Below are positions 1 through 6,908 of a stretch of 9,575 nt of DNA, piece by piece. Positions within the stretch are counted from its first letter, which is position 1. The number at the start of each line of letters is the position of its first letter. The notes beneath the pieces were generated by a model. That model saw only the letters and a program-made list of their open reading frames with translations, ran no database searches and was not told the DNA's origin. The stretch covers positions 1 to 9,575 of the forward strand of contig CATPBM010000160.1 of the NCBI GenBank assembly GCA_955652625.1, read 5' to 3'. The translations under genes and the position numbers were made by a program. This DNA comes from an uncultured Steroidobacteraceae bacterium (lineage in GTDB: Bacteria; Pseudomonadota; Gammaproteobacteria; Steroidobacterales; Steroidobacteraceae).

Positions 1-1160
1 GCGGTGGGCTTGAGCAGCCCGCACAGCATGCGAAATGTCGTCGACTTGCCCGCGCCGTTGGGTCCCAGGAGTCCGTAGATCTCGCCGGCGCGCACTTCGA
101 AGCTCACGCGGTCAGCGGCGACGAAGTCCCCGAAGCGCCGTGTCAGGGAAGCGGCGCGTACCAGCGCTCCATCGGACGAGGCGGCCGCGGTGGCCGGCCA
201 GCCTTTGGCGAGCAGGCTCTCGCCCTTGCGCGCGCCTCCGAGAAGCTCGACGTAGGCGTCCTCGAGCCGCGGCGGCAAGGGCTCGTAGTCGTCGCCCGCG
301 AATTCACCCGCGGCCTGCGGCTTCGCCACCAGGCGCACGCTGGCGCCCTGGATCACGGCATCGAGTACCGCCTCGCGCGTCAGCTCGCTCTCCGCGGTGA
401 GCCGCGCCTTGCCGGCAGCGACACGGCGCCGGAACACCCGTCCCCGGACACGCTCCGAGAGGCGCGCTGGTTCCCCGTCATAGAGCAGGCGTCCGCGATC
501 GAGCAACCAGATGTGCGCGCAGCGCTCGGCCTCCTCCAGGTACGCCGTCGACCACAGCACCGTCACGCCGCTCGCCACCAGCTCGCTCACCATGCGCCAC
601 AGCTCGCGCCTGGAAAGCGGATCGACACCCACTCCCGGCTCATCCAGCAGCAACAGGCGCGGGCGTCCGAGCAGCGCACACGCCAGTCCCAGTTTCTGCT
701 TCATGCCACCGGAGAGCTTTCCCGCCAGGCGCGTGGTGAAGGCGCCGAGATCGGTGAACTTCAGGAGCTCCACGAAGCGCTGCGCCCGTGTGTACGCATC
801 GAGGGCGCGCAGGTTGGCATACAGATTGAGGTTGTCGAGCACCGAAAGATCCTCGTACAACCCGAAACGCTGCGGCATGTAACCGGTCTCGGCCTGCGTG
901 CTGCCGCCTTCGGCAAGCGGCGTGCGGCCCAGCACCTCGACGCTGCCCGCGGTGGGCGTCATGAGCCCCGCGAACAGGCGGATCAGTGTTGTCTTGCCCG
1001 CGCCGTCCGGACCGACCAGTCCCAGGATTTTCCCCGGCGGCAGCTCAGCCGAGATGCCAGCGAGCGCGCACGTCGTGCCAAACTTTTTCACCAGGCCCAC
1101 GACTTTCGCCGCCGGCTGCGCGGCGGGGGGCGCGGCGGGTGTGTGTCCCGGCGCACTCAC
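1..1160 (-). CDS. ybhF: YbhF-like ABC transporter subunit with two ATPase domains (3' end beyond window)
   Basis: Cytoplasmic ATPase of an ABC efflux pump; ATP hydrolysis would drive export through separate membrane subunits (YbhS/YbhR in E. coli). I translated 386 residues from a GTG start until the window ends. The first nucleotide-binding domain has Walker A GPDGAGKTT (50-58), a Q-loop near YMPQ (94-97), signature LSGGM (149-153) and Walker B LLLLDE (169-174). After a linker of about 150 residues, the second domain begins with Walker A GPNGAGKST (366-374). The order and wording (GPDGAGKTT, LSGGMKQKLGLAC, LLLLDEPGVGVDP) match E. coli YbhF (about 578 residues) as I recall it. The H-switch histidine of domain 1 is replaced by Ala206 (context STAYLEEAE); E. 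coli YbhF also lacks it, so domain 1 is probably a degenerate ATPase site. The GTG is preceded by AGGAG at 9 nt and starts 12 nt after ybhG, so the two should be cotranscribed. Alternative: another two-domain ABC-2 exporter subunit such as RbbA, less likely given the ybhG partner. Confidence 0.9.
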   Translation of the reverse strand, partial: MSAPGHTPAAPPAAQPAAKVVGLVKKFGTTCALAGISAELPPGKILGLVGPDGAGKTTLIRLFAGLMTPTAGSVEVLGRTPLAEGGSTQAETGYMPQRFGLYEDLSVLDNLNLYANLRALDAYTRAQRFVELLKFTDLGAFTTRLAGKLSGGMKQKLGLACALLGRPRLLLLDEPGVGVDPLSRRELWRMVSELVASGVTVLWSTAYLEEAERCAHIWLLDRGRLLYDGEPARLSERVRGRVFRRRVAAGKARLTAESELTREAVLDAVIQGASVRLVAKPQAAGEFAGDDYEPLPPRLEDAYVELLGGARKGESLLAKGWPATAAASSDGALVRAASLTRRFGDFVAADRVSFEVRAGEIYGLLGPNGAGKSTTFRMLCGLLKPT

Positions 1161-1169
1161 AATGTGCTG

Positions 1170-1174
1170 CTCCT
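1170..1174 (-). promoter_or_regulatory. Ribosome binding site of ybhF, overlapping the ybhG stop
   Basis: AGGAG reads on the minus strand, 9 nt before the GTG at 1158-1160. It overlaps the TAG stop of ybhG (1173-1175), which suggests translational coupling. It decides the ybhF start, since no ATG is available there. Confidence 0.75.
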
Positions 1175-2186
1175 AGCGCTTCTGCGCCGGCACGGCGGCG
1201 GCCGGCACCAGCACCGTCACCGGCATGCCCTGGCGAAACACGTTGTCGGGGTCGCTCGCGATCACCCGAATGCGGTACACGAGATCGTCCCGCACCTGCT
1301 CGGTCTGCACGGTCTTGGGAGTGAACTCGGCATCCGGGGAGATGAAACCGACGGTGCCCTCGTATTGCCGGCCCGGCATCGAGTCGGTGCTCACCTTCAC
1401 CACCATGCCCGGCTTGATGCGCCCGAGCCGCGGCTGCGGCACGTAGGCGCGGATCCACACCGGCTCATTGAGCGTCAGGGTGTACACCGTCTGTCCCGCC
1501 TGCACGATGGCGCCATTCTCGCGGGCACGCACCGAGATGATGCCCGCGCTCGGCGCCAGGAGCGTTGCGTCCGCGAGCGCGGTCTGCGCCTTCTGCAGGC
1601 GCGCCCGGGCGGACGCCAGCAGCGCCTCCTGGGCTGCGATATCCTCGATCCGCGAGCCATGCAGTTGCAGGCTGAGCTGATCGCGCGCCCCGGCGAGCTG
1701 CGCGTTGCTCATGCGTACGCGCGCCGCGGCGTCGTCGATCTGCTGGTGGGTAACAAGGCCCGAAGCCACCAGCGCCTGCTGACGTTGCAGGGTGACGCGC
1801 GCGTTCTCGAGGTCGGCGGCGCGCTGCGCCACGGTGTCGCGCGCCTGGGCGATCTCCTCCACGCGATAACCGCGTAGCGTCTTATCCAGCTGCGCCTGCG
1901 CCTGCGCCACGTCCGCCGTGGCGGAGGCGACATCGGTCGCGAATGGCACGAAATCCAGCGTCGCGAGCGTTGCTCCCGCCGCAACCTTGTCGCCCTCCTG
2001 CGCCTTCATGTCCGCGATGCGCCCGGTGACGCGAAATGCCAGCTCCACCTGATGCACGTCCACGTTTCCGGACAGCGAGAAGGGGGCGTCGGGGTTGTCC
2101 GCACCGTGCTGCCTCCACAGGTACCACCCCACCCCGAGGACGAGCACGAGGGCCGCCGCCGCGCCGATGATCACGCGCCGGTTCAT
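1173..2186 (-). CDS. ybhG: YbhG-like HlyD-family membrane fusion (periplasmic adaptor) protein
   Basis: Periplasmic adaptor that links an inner-membrane ABC exporter to an outer-membrane channel. The 337 residues match YbhG in length (about 332). Visible parts: a positive N-terminus (MNRR) and one membrane anchor at about 5-24; the first lipoyl half with FRVTGRI...EGDKVAAG at about 51-78; a long Ala/Gln/Arg-rich coiled-coil hairpin at about 82-208, including the family-typical GYRVEEIAQA (107-116); the second lipoyl half LLAPSAGIISVRA (209-221); then beta-barrel segments PVWIRAYV (242-249), FISPDAEFTPKTV (281-293) and LVYRIRV (302-308), which read almost like E. coli YbhG. The ATG has AGGA at 2197-2200, 10 nt upstream. 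In E. coli, ybhG sits with ybhFSR under the TetR-type regulator CecR; here no TetR gene precedes it and the upstream gene is an amino acid permease. Substrate unknown; drugs or other toxic small molecules are an inference from the family. Confidence 0.92.
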   Translation of the reverse strand: MNRRVIIGAAAALVLVLGVGWYLWRQHGADNPDAPFSLSGNVDVHQVELAFRVTGRIADMKAQEGDKVAAGATLATLDFVPFATDVASATADVAQAQAQLDKTLRGYRVEEIAQARDTVAQRAADLENARVTLQRQQALVASGLVTHQQIDDAAARVRMSNAQLAGARDQLSLQLHGSRIEDIAAQEALLASARARLQKAQTALADATLLAPSAGIISVRARENGAIVQAGQTVYTLTLNEPVWIRAYVPQPRLGRIKPGMVVKVSTDSMPGRQYEGTVGFISPDAEFTPKTVQTEQVRDDLVYRIRVIASDPDNVFRQGMPVTVLVPAAAVPAQKR

Positions 2187-2265
2187 GTCGCGCGCGTCCT
2201 GTTGGCTGTTATACCGCTGCTCACCGCTAAGCTCCCGCAGGGCCAGACGTCATTGTGCTTGGAAT

Positions 2266-2275
2266 TGTCGCGACA
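2266..2275. promoter_or_regulatory. Perfect 10-bp palindrome upstream of ybhG, possible operator
   Basis: TGTCGCGACA is a perfect dyad centred 84 nt before the ybhG ATG, inside the 120-nt gap 2187-2306. The same gap holds a TATAAC hexamer at 2208-2213 (minus strand) that resembles a -10 box, but I find no convincing -35 at the right spacing. It would put the transcription start almost on the ribosome binding site. An imperfect AGCGG/CCGCT dyad lies just after the permease stop with no T-run, so it is not a clear terminator. A regulator site is an inference; a chance CG-rich palindrome is possible. Confidence 0.3.
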
Positions 2276-2306
2276 CGTGGAGCGGCGGCTACCAACCGCT
2301 GATGAA

Positions 2307-3614
2307 TTAGCTGCGGCGGCGCCCCAGGTATGTGCGCAGCCCGTACCCCGGTATTCCTGCCAGAATGATGAGGAGCGTCAAGCCGGTGTCGCGTGGGTTG
2401 GTGAGCAGCGCGTTGAGCACCATCAGAGCCGAGGCGAGCAGAAACACTGCCGGTACGAACGGGTAACCCCACACCCGGTAGGGGCGCGGCAACTCCGGGC
2501 GTCGCCGGCGCAACACGAACACCGCCGCCACGGTGAGTGCGTAAAACGGCCAGATGCCGATGATGAATTTGTCGGCAAGCTGCGCGAAGTCGTTCTCGAG
2601 CACATAGCCAACACCCAGTGCAGTGGCCAGCCAGATGGCGACCGAGGGCGTGTTGTAGCGCGCGGACACGCGCGCTGCGATACGAAAGAACAGACCGCGA
2701 TCGGCCATGGCATAGAACACCCGCGAGCCGGTCATCATCGAGGCGTTCAGCCCGCTGAATGCCGAGACGACCACCGCCGCGGCCACCACCGCCGCACCCG
2801 CGCCCCCGAGCAGCGGAATGCGCGCCGCCACGGTCGAGGCGATGAGCTTTGAACCCGCCATCTGCGCGGGCGCAAGCGCGTACAGGAAGCCAACGTTGAC
2901 CACGAGGTACACCAGCATCACGCACACCGCCCCGGCGATGAGTGCGAGCGGCAGGTTGCGCTGTGGGTTGCTGATTTCCCCTGCCATGGTGGCCGGGTCC
3001 GCCCAGCCGTCGTAAGTCCACAGCACCGGGATCAGGGCGGTAGCCAGCAGCGAGAGCGGCACCCCCGCGGGCCACGCCGGTGTGAAATGCGCCCCGCTGC
3101 CGCCGCTGGCCGTGAACGCGAGCAGTCCCAACGCCATGAGCACCGCATATTTCACTGCGGTGGTGGCGCTCAACACCGCCACCGCGCGCTGCACGCCGAT
3201 GTAGTTGATGGCGCCGATCAGCACGATCGCCAGCGCCGCCGTGTAGCGCACCTGCACAGCGGTCAGCGGCACGAAGTACCCGAGATACTCGGCGAAAATG
3301 GTCGCGATCGCCCCGAGCGCGGCCGCGCGGATCACCACCAGCTCGGTCCATCCGAACAGGAACGCCGGCAGCGGGCCGTAGGCCTCGAGAAGGTAGGCGA
3401 AAATGCCCCCGGAGCGCGGCAGCGCGCCGGCGAGCTCCGCGACCGTGAGCGTTCCGCACAGCGCGACAATGCCGCCCAGGACCCAGCAGACGAGCATCGG
3501 ACCCGGGGCCGCGAGTTGCGCGGCGACCGTGGCCGGGACACGAAAGATGCCGCTGCCAATGGCCACGCCCACCGACACGGCGACCGTCTGCAGGAGACTC
3601 ACCGAGCGCGGCAT
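2307..3614 (-). CDS. APC-superfamily amino acid permease (SteT/LAT-like)
   Basis: Inner-membrane amino acid transporter or exchanger. The 435-residue chain from the ATG at 3612-3614 is hydrophobic throughout, consistent with the family's usual 12 helices. Family marks: GSGIF at residues 20-24 in helix 1, the unwound segment that binds the substrate carboxylate in this fold; YDGWADPATMAGEISNPQRN in the middle, equivalent to the YDGW...NPxRN block of LAT/SteT-type members; and PELPRPYRVWGYPFVP near the C-terminus, the usual block before the last two helices. The open frame extends upstream to GTG (3638) and TTG (3644); TTG would overlap the end of glcF by 14 nt. I prefer the ATG because helix 1 then follows a short basic N-terminus as in relatives, although its ribosome binding site is weak (a GGGGCGAG-like stretch). 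It starts 16 nt after the glcF stop, so the two are probably cotranscribed. The specific amino acid cannot be read from the sequence. Confidence 0.9.
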   Translation of the reverse strand: MPRSVSLLQTVAVSVGVAIGSGIFRVPATVAAQLAAPGPMLVCWVLGGIVALCGTLTVAELAGALPRSGGIFAYLLEAYGPLPAFLFGWTELVVIRAAALGAIATIFAEYLGYFVPLTAVQVRYTAALAIVLIGAINYIGVQRAVAVLSATTAVKYAVLMALGLLAFTASGGSGAHFTPAWPAGVPLSLLATALIPVLWTYDGWADPATMAGEISNPQRNLPLALIAGAVCVMLVYLVVNVGFLYALAPAQMAGSKLIASTVAARIPLLGGAGAAVVAAAVVVSAFSGLNASMMTGSRVFYAMADRGLFFRIAARVSARYNTPSVAIWLATALGVGYVLENDFAQLADKFIIGIWPFYALTVAAVFVLRRRRPELPRPYRVWGYPFVPAVFLLASALMVLNALLTNPRDTGLTLLIILAGIPGYGLRTYLGRRRS

Positions 3615-3630
3615 GCGCTCGCCCCACTGG

Positions 3631-4866
3631 TCAGCCACCTGCAAGTCTCGGCGCGAGCAGCTCCACCCAGTGGCATACCGGGAGCGACGTGCCGCTGCGC
3701 AGGTGCATGAGACAGCCGACGTTGGCGGTGGCGATTACGTGCGGCTCACCGGCCTCGAGCGCGCTCACCTTCGAGCGCAGCAGCTGCCCGGAGAGCTCCG
3801 GCTGTAGAATGGAGTAGGTGCCGGCAGAGCCGCAGCAGCGCTGACCATCGGCGACGGCGGTCAGCGTGAAGCCGGCGCGGCTTAACAGGCTCTCGACCAC
3901 GCCGCGCACCTGGAGCGCGTGTTGCAGGCTGCATGGGGCCTGGAATGCGACGCGCACGCCGGGGGCGCTGTCCAGCACCGCCGCAAGCGCTGCGGACTCG
4001 GCAGCCAGCACCTGACTGATGTCCTTCGCAATGGCGCCGATGCGCGCGGCGCGCGCGGCGTATTGCGGATCATCCTGCAGCAGCCGTCCGTAGTCACTCA
4101 CCATCGAGGCACAGGCGCTGGCGGTGAACACCACCGCCTCCGCGCCCGCCTCGACATGCGGCCAGAGCGCATCCACGTTATGCCGCATCGCCTGGCGCGC
4201 AGCCGCGTGGTCGGTCAGATGATGTTGGAGCATGCCGCAGCAGCCGCATCCCCCCGCCCGCACGGCCGAGATTCCCACGCTATCGAGCAGTCGCGCCGCC
4301 GCCGGGTTGATGCCGCCTGCGACCGCCGGTTGCACGCAGCCCTCGAGCAACACCACGCGGCGCGTGTGACGCGCCACTGGCCAGGAACCGGCGCTGGCTT
4401 GCCGCGCGCCTGGGAGGCGCGCCTTGAGTGCGGAGGGCAGAAACGGACGCACGACCCGGGCGAGGCCGAGCAGCGCGCGGGCGCGGCGCGTGTGCGGCAC
4501 GATCGTGCGTAGCAGATAGCGCGTCAGTACCGCACCGGGCGTGCGCCGCACGCGCTCTTCGGTCAAGGCGCGGCCGATGTCGAGGAGCCTGCCGTACTGC
4601 ACACCGGACGGACAGGCGCTTTCGCAGGCGCGACAGGTCAGACAGCGGTCCAGGTGCAACTGCGTGCGCTCCGTGACCGGCTCGCCCTCGAGCAGCTGCT
4701 TCATCAGATAAATGCGTCCCCGGGGGCTGTCGAGCTCATCGCCCAGCAGCTGGTAGGTCGGGCAGGCCGGCAGGCAGAAGCCGCAGTGCACGCAACTGCG
4801 AAGGATGTCCTGCGCCTCGCGGCCTTGCGGGGTGTCCTTGAGGAAATCGGCGAGCGCGGTCTGCAT
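3631..4866 (-). CDS. glcF: Glycolate oxidase iron-sulfur subunit GlcF
   Basis: Carries electrons from glycolate oxidation by the flavin subunits GlcD/GlcE towards the membrane quinone pool, giving glyoxylate. The 411-residue chain (E. coli GlcF is about 407) has two 4Fe-4S clusters: CVHCGFCLPAC followed by P (Cys25, 28, 31, 35) and CLTCRACESAC followed by P (Cys75, 78, 81, 85). The spacer TYQLLGDELDSPRGRIYL is nearly the same as in E. coli. Two CCG (heterodisulfide-reductase-like) modules follow: LLEGC...CGCCG and APCSLQHA...CCGSAGTY...NVGC. The frame opens at a GTG at 4887, but the ATG at 4864-4866 is preferred: it aligns with the E. coli MQT start and has GGAAGG just upstream, although the spacing is short. 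Oddity: neither glcD nor glcE is adjacent; upstream is a c-di-GMP response regulator, downstream an amino acid permease. A related lactate-utilisation (LldF/LutB-type) role is less likely given the high identity to GlcF. Confidence 0.93.
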   Translation of the reverse strand: MQTALADFLKDTPQGREAQDILRSCVHCGFCLPACPTYQLLGDELDSPRGRIYLMKQLLEGEPVTERTQLHLDRCLTCRACESACPSGVQYGRLLDIGRALTEERVRRTPGAVLTRYLLRTIVPHTRRARALLGLARVVRPFLPSALKARLPGARQASAGSWPVARHTRRVVLLEGCVQPAVAGGINPAAARLLDSVGISAVRAGGCGCCGMLQHHLTDHAAARQAMRHNVDALWPHVEAGAEAVVFTASACASMVSDYGRLLQDDPQYAARAARIGAIAKDISQVLAAESAALAAVLDSAPGVRVAFQAPCSLQHALQVRGVVESLLSRAGFTLTAVADGQRCCGSAGTYSILQPELSGQLLRSKVSALEAGEPHVIATANVGCLMHLRSGTSLPVCHWVELLAPRLAGG

Positions 4867-4914
4867 AGCCTTCCGATTCCACCGCACCCGAAGCGGGCGG
4901 CAGTCGTGAAGGGA

Positions 4915-4934
4915 GCAATTCTACGCACAATTGC
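4915..4934 (-). promoter_or_regulatory. Inverted repeat over a candidate -10 box before glcF
   Basis: GCAATT-N8-AATTGC forms a perfect 6-bp dyad, extendable to 8 bp per arm with one mismatch. On the minus strand it contains TAGAAT (4918-4923), five of six matches to the sigma-70 -10 consensus, about 50 nt before the glcF ATG. No good -35 hexamer lies 16-18 nt upstream, so the promoter would need an activator or is only apparent. The dyad is AT-rich against a GC-rich background. Reading it as an operator for glcF is an inference; it does not match the TTGGT-N3-ACCAA pattern of PdhR-like regulators. Confidence 0.4.
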
Positions 4935-4961
4935 CCGCCAGGAGCCGGCGGGACTGCCGGC
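4934..4961 (-). terminator. Two overlapping GC hairpins after the response regulator gene, possible terminator
   Basis: Two alternative stems share bases 4944-4952: GCCGGC (4944-4949) with GCCGGC (4956-4961) around a 6-nt loop, and CCCGCC (4934-4939) with GGCGGG (4947-4952) around a 7-nt loop. They begin about 25 nt beyond the response regulator stop. There is no T-run, so a classic intrinsic terminator is not shown; it could be a weak terminator, an attenuator, or an RNA 3'-end stabiliser. Confidence 0.3.
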
Positions 4962-4986
4962 GTGGCGGAGGCGAGGCCAGCGAGTG

Positions 4987-6897
4987 TCAGCCGGTGATGG
5001 CCTTCAGGCGCTGGGTACGCGAGGCGTCACCGACCTCGTTCACGCGGCGTAACAGCTCACGCGCGGCGTCCGGGTGCAGCGGGTGGCTGAGCAGAAATCC
5101 CTGCGCGTCCTGACAGTCCTGCTCCTGCAGAAAGGCAAGCTGCGGGAAGTTCTCGACGCCCTCGGCCGTCACGTTGATACGCAGCGAGCGCGACATGGCG
5201 ATGATGGCCGCGGCGATCGCGCGGTCATCGCTGCACTCGGTGATGCTGGTGACGAAGGAGCGGTCGATCTTGAGGCGGTCGACCGCGAAATGCCGCAGGC
5301 GGCCGAAGCTCGAGTAGCCCGTGCCGAAATCATCGATGGCGAGCGAGATGCCGAGCGCCTTCAGCTGGTTGATGGCTTTTTCCGCCCATGCCTCGTCGGC
5401 CATGACCACCGATTCGGTGATCTCCAGTTCCAGCATCGCGGGATCCAGTCCCGTTTCCTCGAGTATCCCGCGCACCTCCTGCGGAAACTCGGCCAGCGCG
5501 AACTGCCGGCCCGAGACGTTGACCGCCATTCTGCCCACCGGCAGGCCCTCCGCGCGCCACGCCTGAGCCTGCCGGCAGGCGCTGCGCAGCACCCACTTGC
5601 CGATGGCGAGGATCAGGCCGGTCTCCTCGGCCACCGGGATGAACTCCGTAGGGTTCACGGCACCGAGCTGGGCGTTCGTCCAGCGCAGCAGCGCCTCGAC
5701 GCCGGATACGCCCCCCGTGCGCACATCGAACTGCGGCTGGTACTGGAGCGAAAACTCGTTGCGCTCGAGAGCGCCGCGCAGCTGCTCCTCAATGGTGAAG
5801 CGTTGCAGCGCGGTCGCGTTCATCGAAACATCAAAATACGCCCAGGTACCAGGGCTTCTGCGCTTGGCGAAGTACATGGCCAGGTCGGCGTTGCGCAGCA
5901 GGGTCTCGGCGTCGGCACCGTCCTGCGGATAGATCGCGATTCCGACGCTCGGCGTGACGACCAGGGAGTTCGAGGCAAGCTGGATCGGTTCGCGCAGCGC
6001 GAGGATCAGCCGCTCGGCCACCGCACCGGCATCGACCGTGGTGCGCAGATTCGGCAGCAGCACCAGGAACTCATCGCCCCCCAGGCGCGCGATGTCGCCC
6101 GGCCGCGCGCTGCCCGGCGCGCTGTGTACGTCGGATTCGTTCCCGTAGCGCACCGAGGTGCGCAGCCTCTCGGCGACGACGCACAGCAGCTCATCCCCTG
6201 CGGCGTGACCGAGCGTGTCATTGACGCGTTTGAAGTTGTCGAGATCCAGATACAGCACCGCGAGCGTGCGGGTGTTTTCCTTGGCCGCCTGCAGCGCGCC
6301 CACCAGCCGATTGTGGGACTGCGCGCGGTTCGGCAGGCCGGTGAGGGTGTCGAAGTACGCGAGCTTCACGATGCGCCGCTCGGCACGCCATTTGCTGGCG
6401 AGCGCGATGGTCATCTGCCGGACTTCGTGCGGATGGAAGGGCTTTTGCAGATAGGAGAGCTTGTCCTCCGGTGGCACGAGGCCGCCGATCTCGCTGGGGT
6501 CCGCATCGGAGTAGGCCGTACAGATGACAATCTCAATCGCCGGATCGAGCTCCCTGATCTGCGTCGCCGCCCACACGCCGTCCCTCCCCGGGGGCATGCG
6601 CATATCCAGGAACACCACGGCAAAGGGTTGATTGCGCGCCAGCGCCTCGGTCACCGCTGTCACCGCCGCCTGCGCCTGGTCGCAGAATACCGGCTCGAAG
6701 CTGGTCGTGCGTGACGCCGCGTGGCTCCGCAGGGCTTCCATGGGGTTCTTCTTGAACAGCCGGCTGCGCAGCTCGTGAAAGCCTGTCATTTCCAGGCTCG
6801 CTTCGCTTTCCTGGAGGATTTGCCGGTAGGAATCGCGGATCTCGGGTTCATCGTCGACCACGAGTACGCGAATGGGTGTCTGTTTGCGTTCATCCAT
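4987..6897 (-). CDS. Response regulator with REC, GGDEF and EAL domains (c-di-GMP turnover)
   Basis: Cytoplasmic regulator of 636 residues that should make and/or degrade cyclic di-GMP when phosphorylated. REC (about 8-165) has acidic pair Asp15/Asp16, phospho-acceptor Asp98 (FLDMRMP), Thr127 and Lys152. GGDEF (about 178-355) has LTGLPNR, LDLDNFKRVND and an intact GGDEF at 273-277, so cyclase activity is plausible. EAL (about 370-618) keeps the expected metal and catalytic residues: Glu401 (EAL), Asn460 (NVSGRQ), Glu492, Asp522-Asp523 (DDFGTGYSS), Lys543 (KIDRSF), Glu579 (AEGVE) and Gln599, so phosphodiesterase activity is likely. Oddities: about 38 extra residues between Asp16 and Asp98 compared with CheY, and a loop of about 14 residues before GGDEF that disturbs the inhibitory RxxD site. 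The ATG has GAGG at 6905-6908, 7 nt upstream, overlapping the kinase stop; the 9-nt gap marks a kinase-regulator operon. No DNA-binding domain is present. Net activity (cyclase or phosphodiesterase) cannot be read from the sequence. Confidence 0.95.
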   Translation of the reverse strand: MDERKQTPIRVLVVDDEPEIRDSYRQILQESEASLEMTGFHELRSRLFKKNPMEALRSHAASRTTSFEPVFCDQAQAAVTAVTEALARNQPFAVVFLDMRMPPGRDGVWAATQIRELDPAIEIVICTAYSDADPSEIGGLVPPEDKLSYLQKPFHPHEVRQMTIALASKWRAERRIVKLAYFDTLTGLPNRAQSHNRLVGALQAAKENTRTLAVLYLDLDNFKRVNDTLGHAAGDELLCVVAERLRTSVRYGNESDVHSAPGSARPGDIARLGGDEFLVLLPNLRTTVDAGAVAERLILALREPIQLASNSLVVTPSVGIAIYPQDGADAETLLRNADLAMYFAKRRSPGTWAYFDVSMNATALQRFTIEEQLRGALERNEFSLQYQPQFDVRTGGVSGVEALLRWTNAQLGAVNPTEFIPVAEETGLILAIGKWVLRSACRQAQAWRAEGLPVGRMAVNVSGRQFALAEFPQEVRGILEETGLDPAMLELEITESVVMADEAWAEKAINQLKALGISLAIDDFGTGYSSFGRLRHFAVDRLKIDRSFVTSITECSDDRAIAAAIIAMSRSLRINVTAEGVENFPQLAFLQEQDCQDAQGFLLSHPLHPDAARELLRRVNEVGDASRTQRLKAITG

Positions 6898-6904
6898 GGG
6901 GAGA

Positions 6905-6908
6905 CCTC
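6905..6908 (-). promoter_or_regulatory. Ribosome binding site of the response regulator, overlapping the kinase stop
   Basis: GAGG reads on the minus strand, 7 nt before the ATG at 6895-6897, and shares bases with the kinase TGA (6907-6909). This fits translational coupling of sensor and regulator. Confidence 0.7.

Noticed and set aside
513..1877. A 454-codon plus-strand open frame across ybhF and ybhG
   Set aside because: It spans two real minus-strand genes and their junction, has Arg/His-rich composition and no domain signature.
2227..3627. A 466-codon minus-strand frame over the permease
   Set aside because: It is in a different frame from the permease and is Gly/Arg/Ala-rich without membrane segments; the permease frame has clear family motifs.
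5074..6714. A 546-codon plus-strand open frame opposite the response regulator
   Set aside because: The opposite strand encodes an unmistakable REC-GGDEF-EAL protein with all catalytic motifs. The plus-strand translation is rich in Arg, His, Gln and Gly with no recognisable motif, typical of a high-GC shadow frame.
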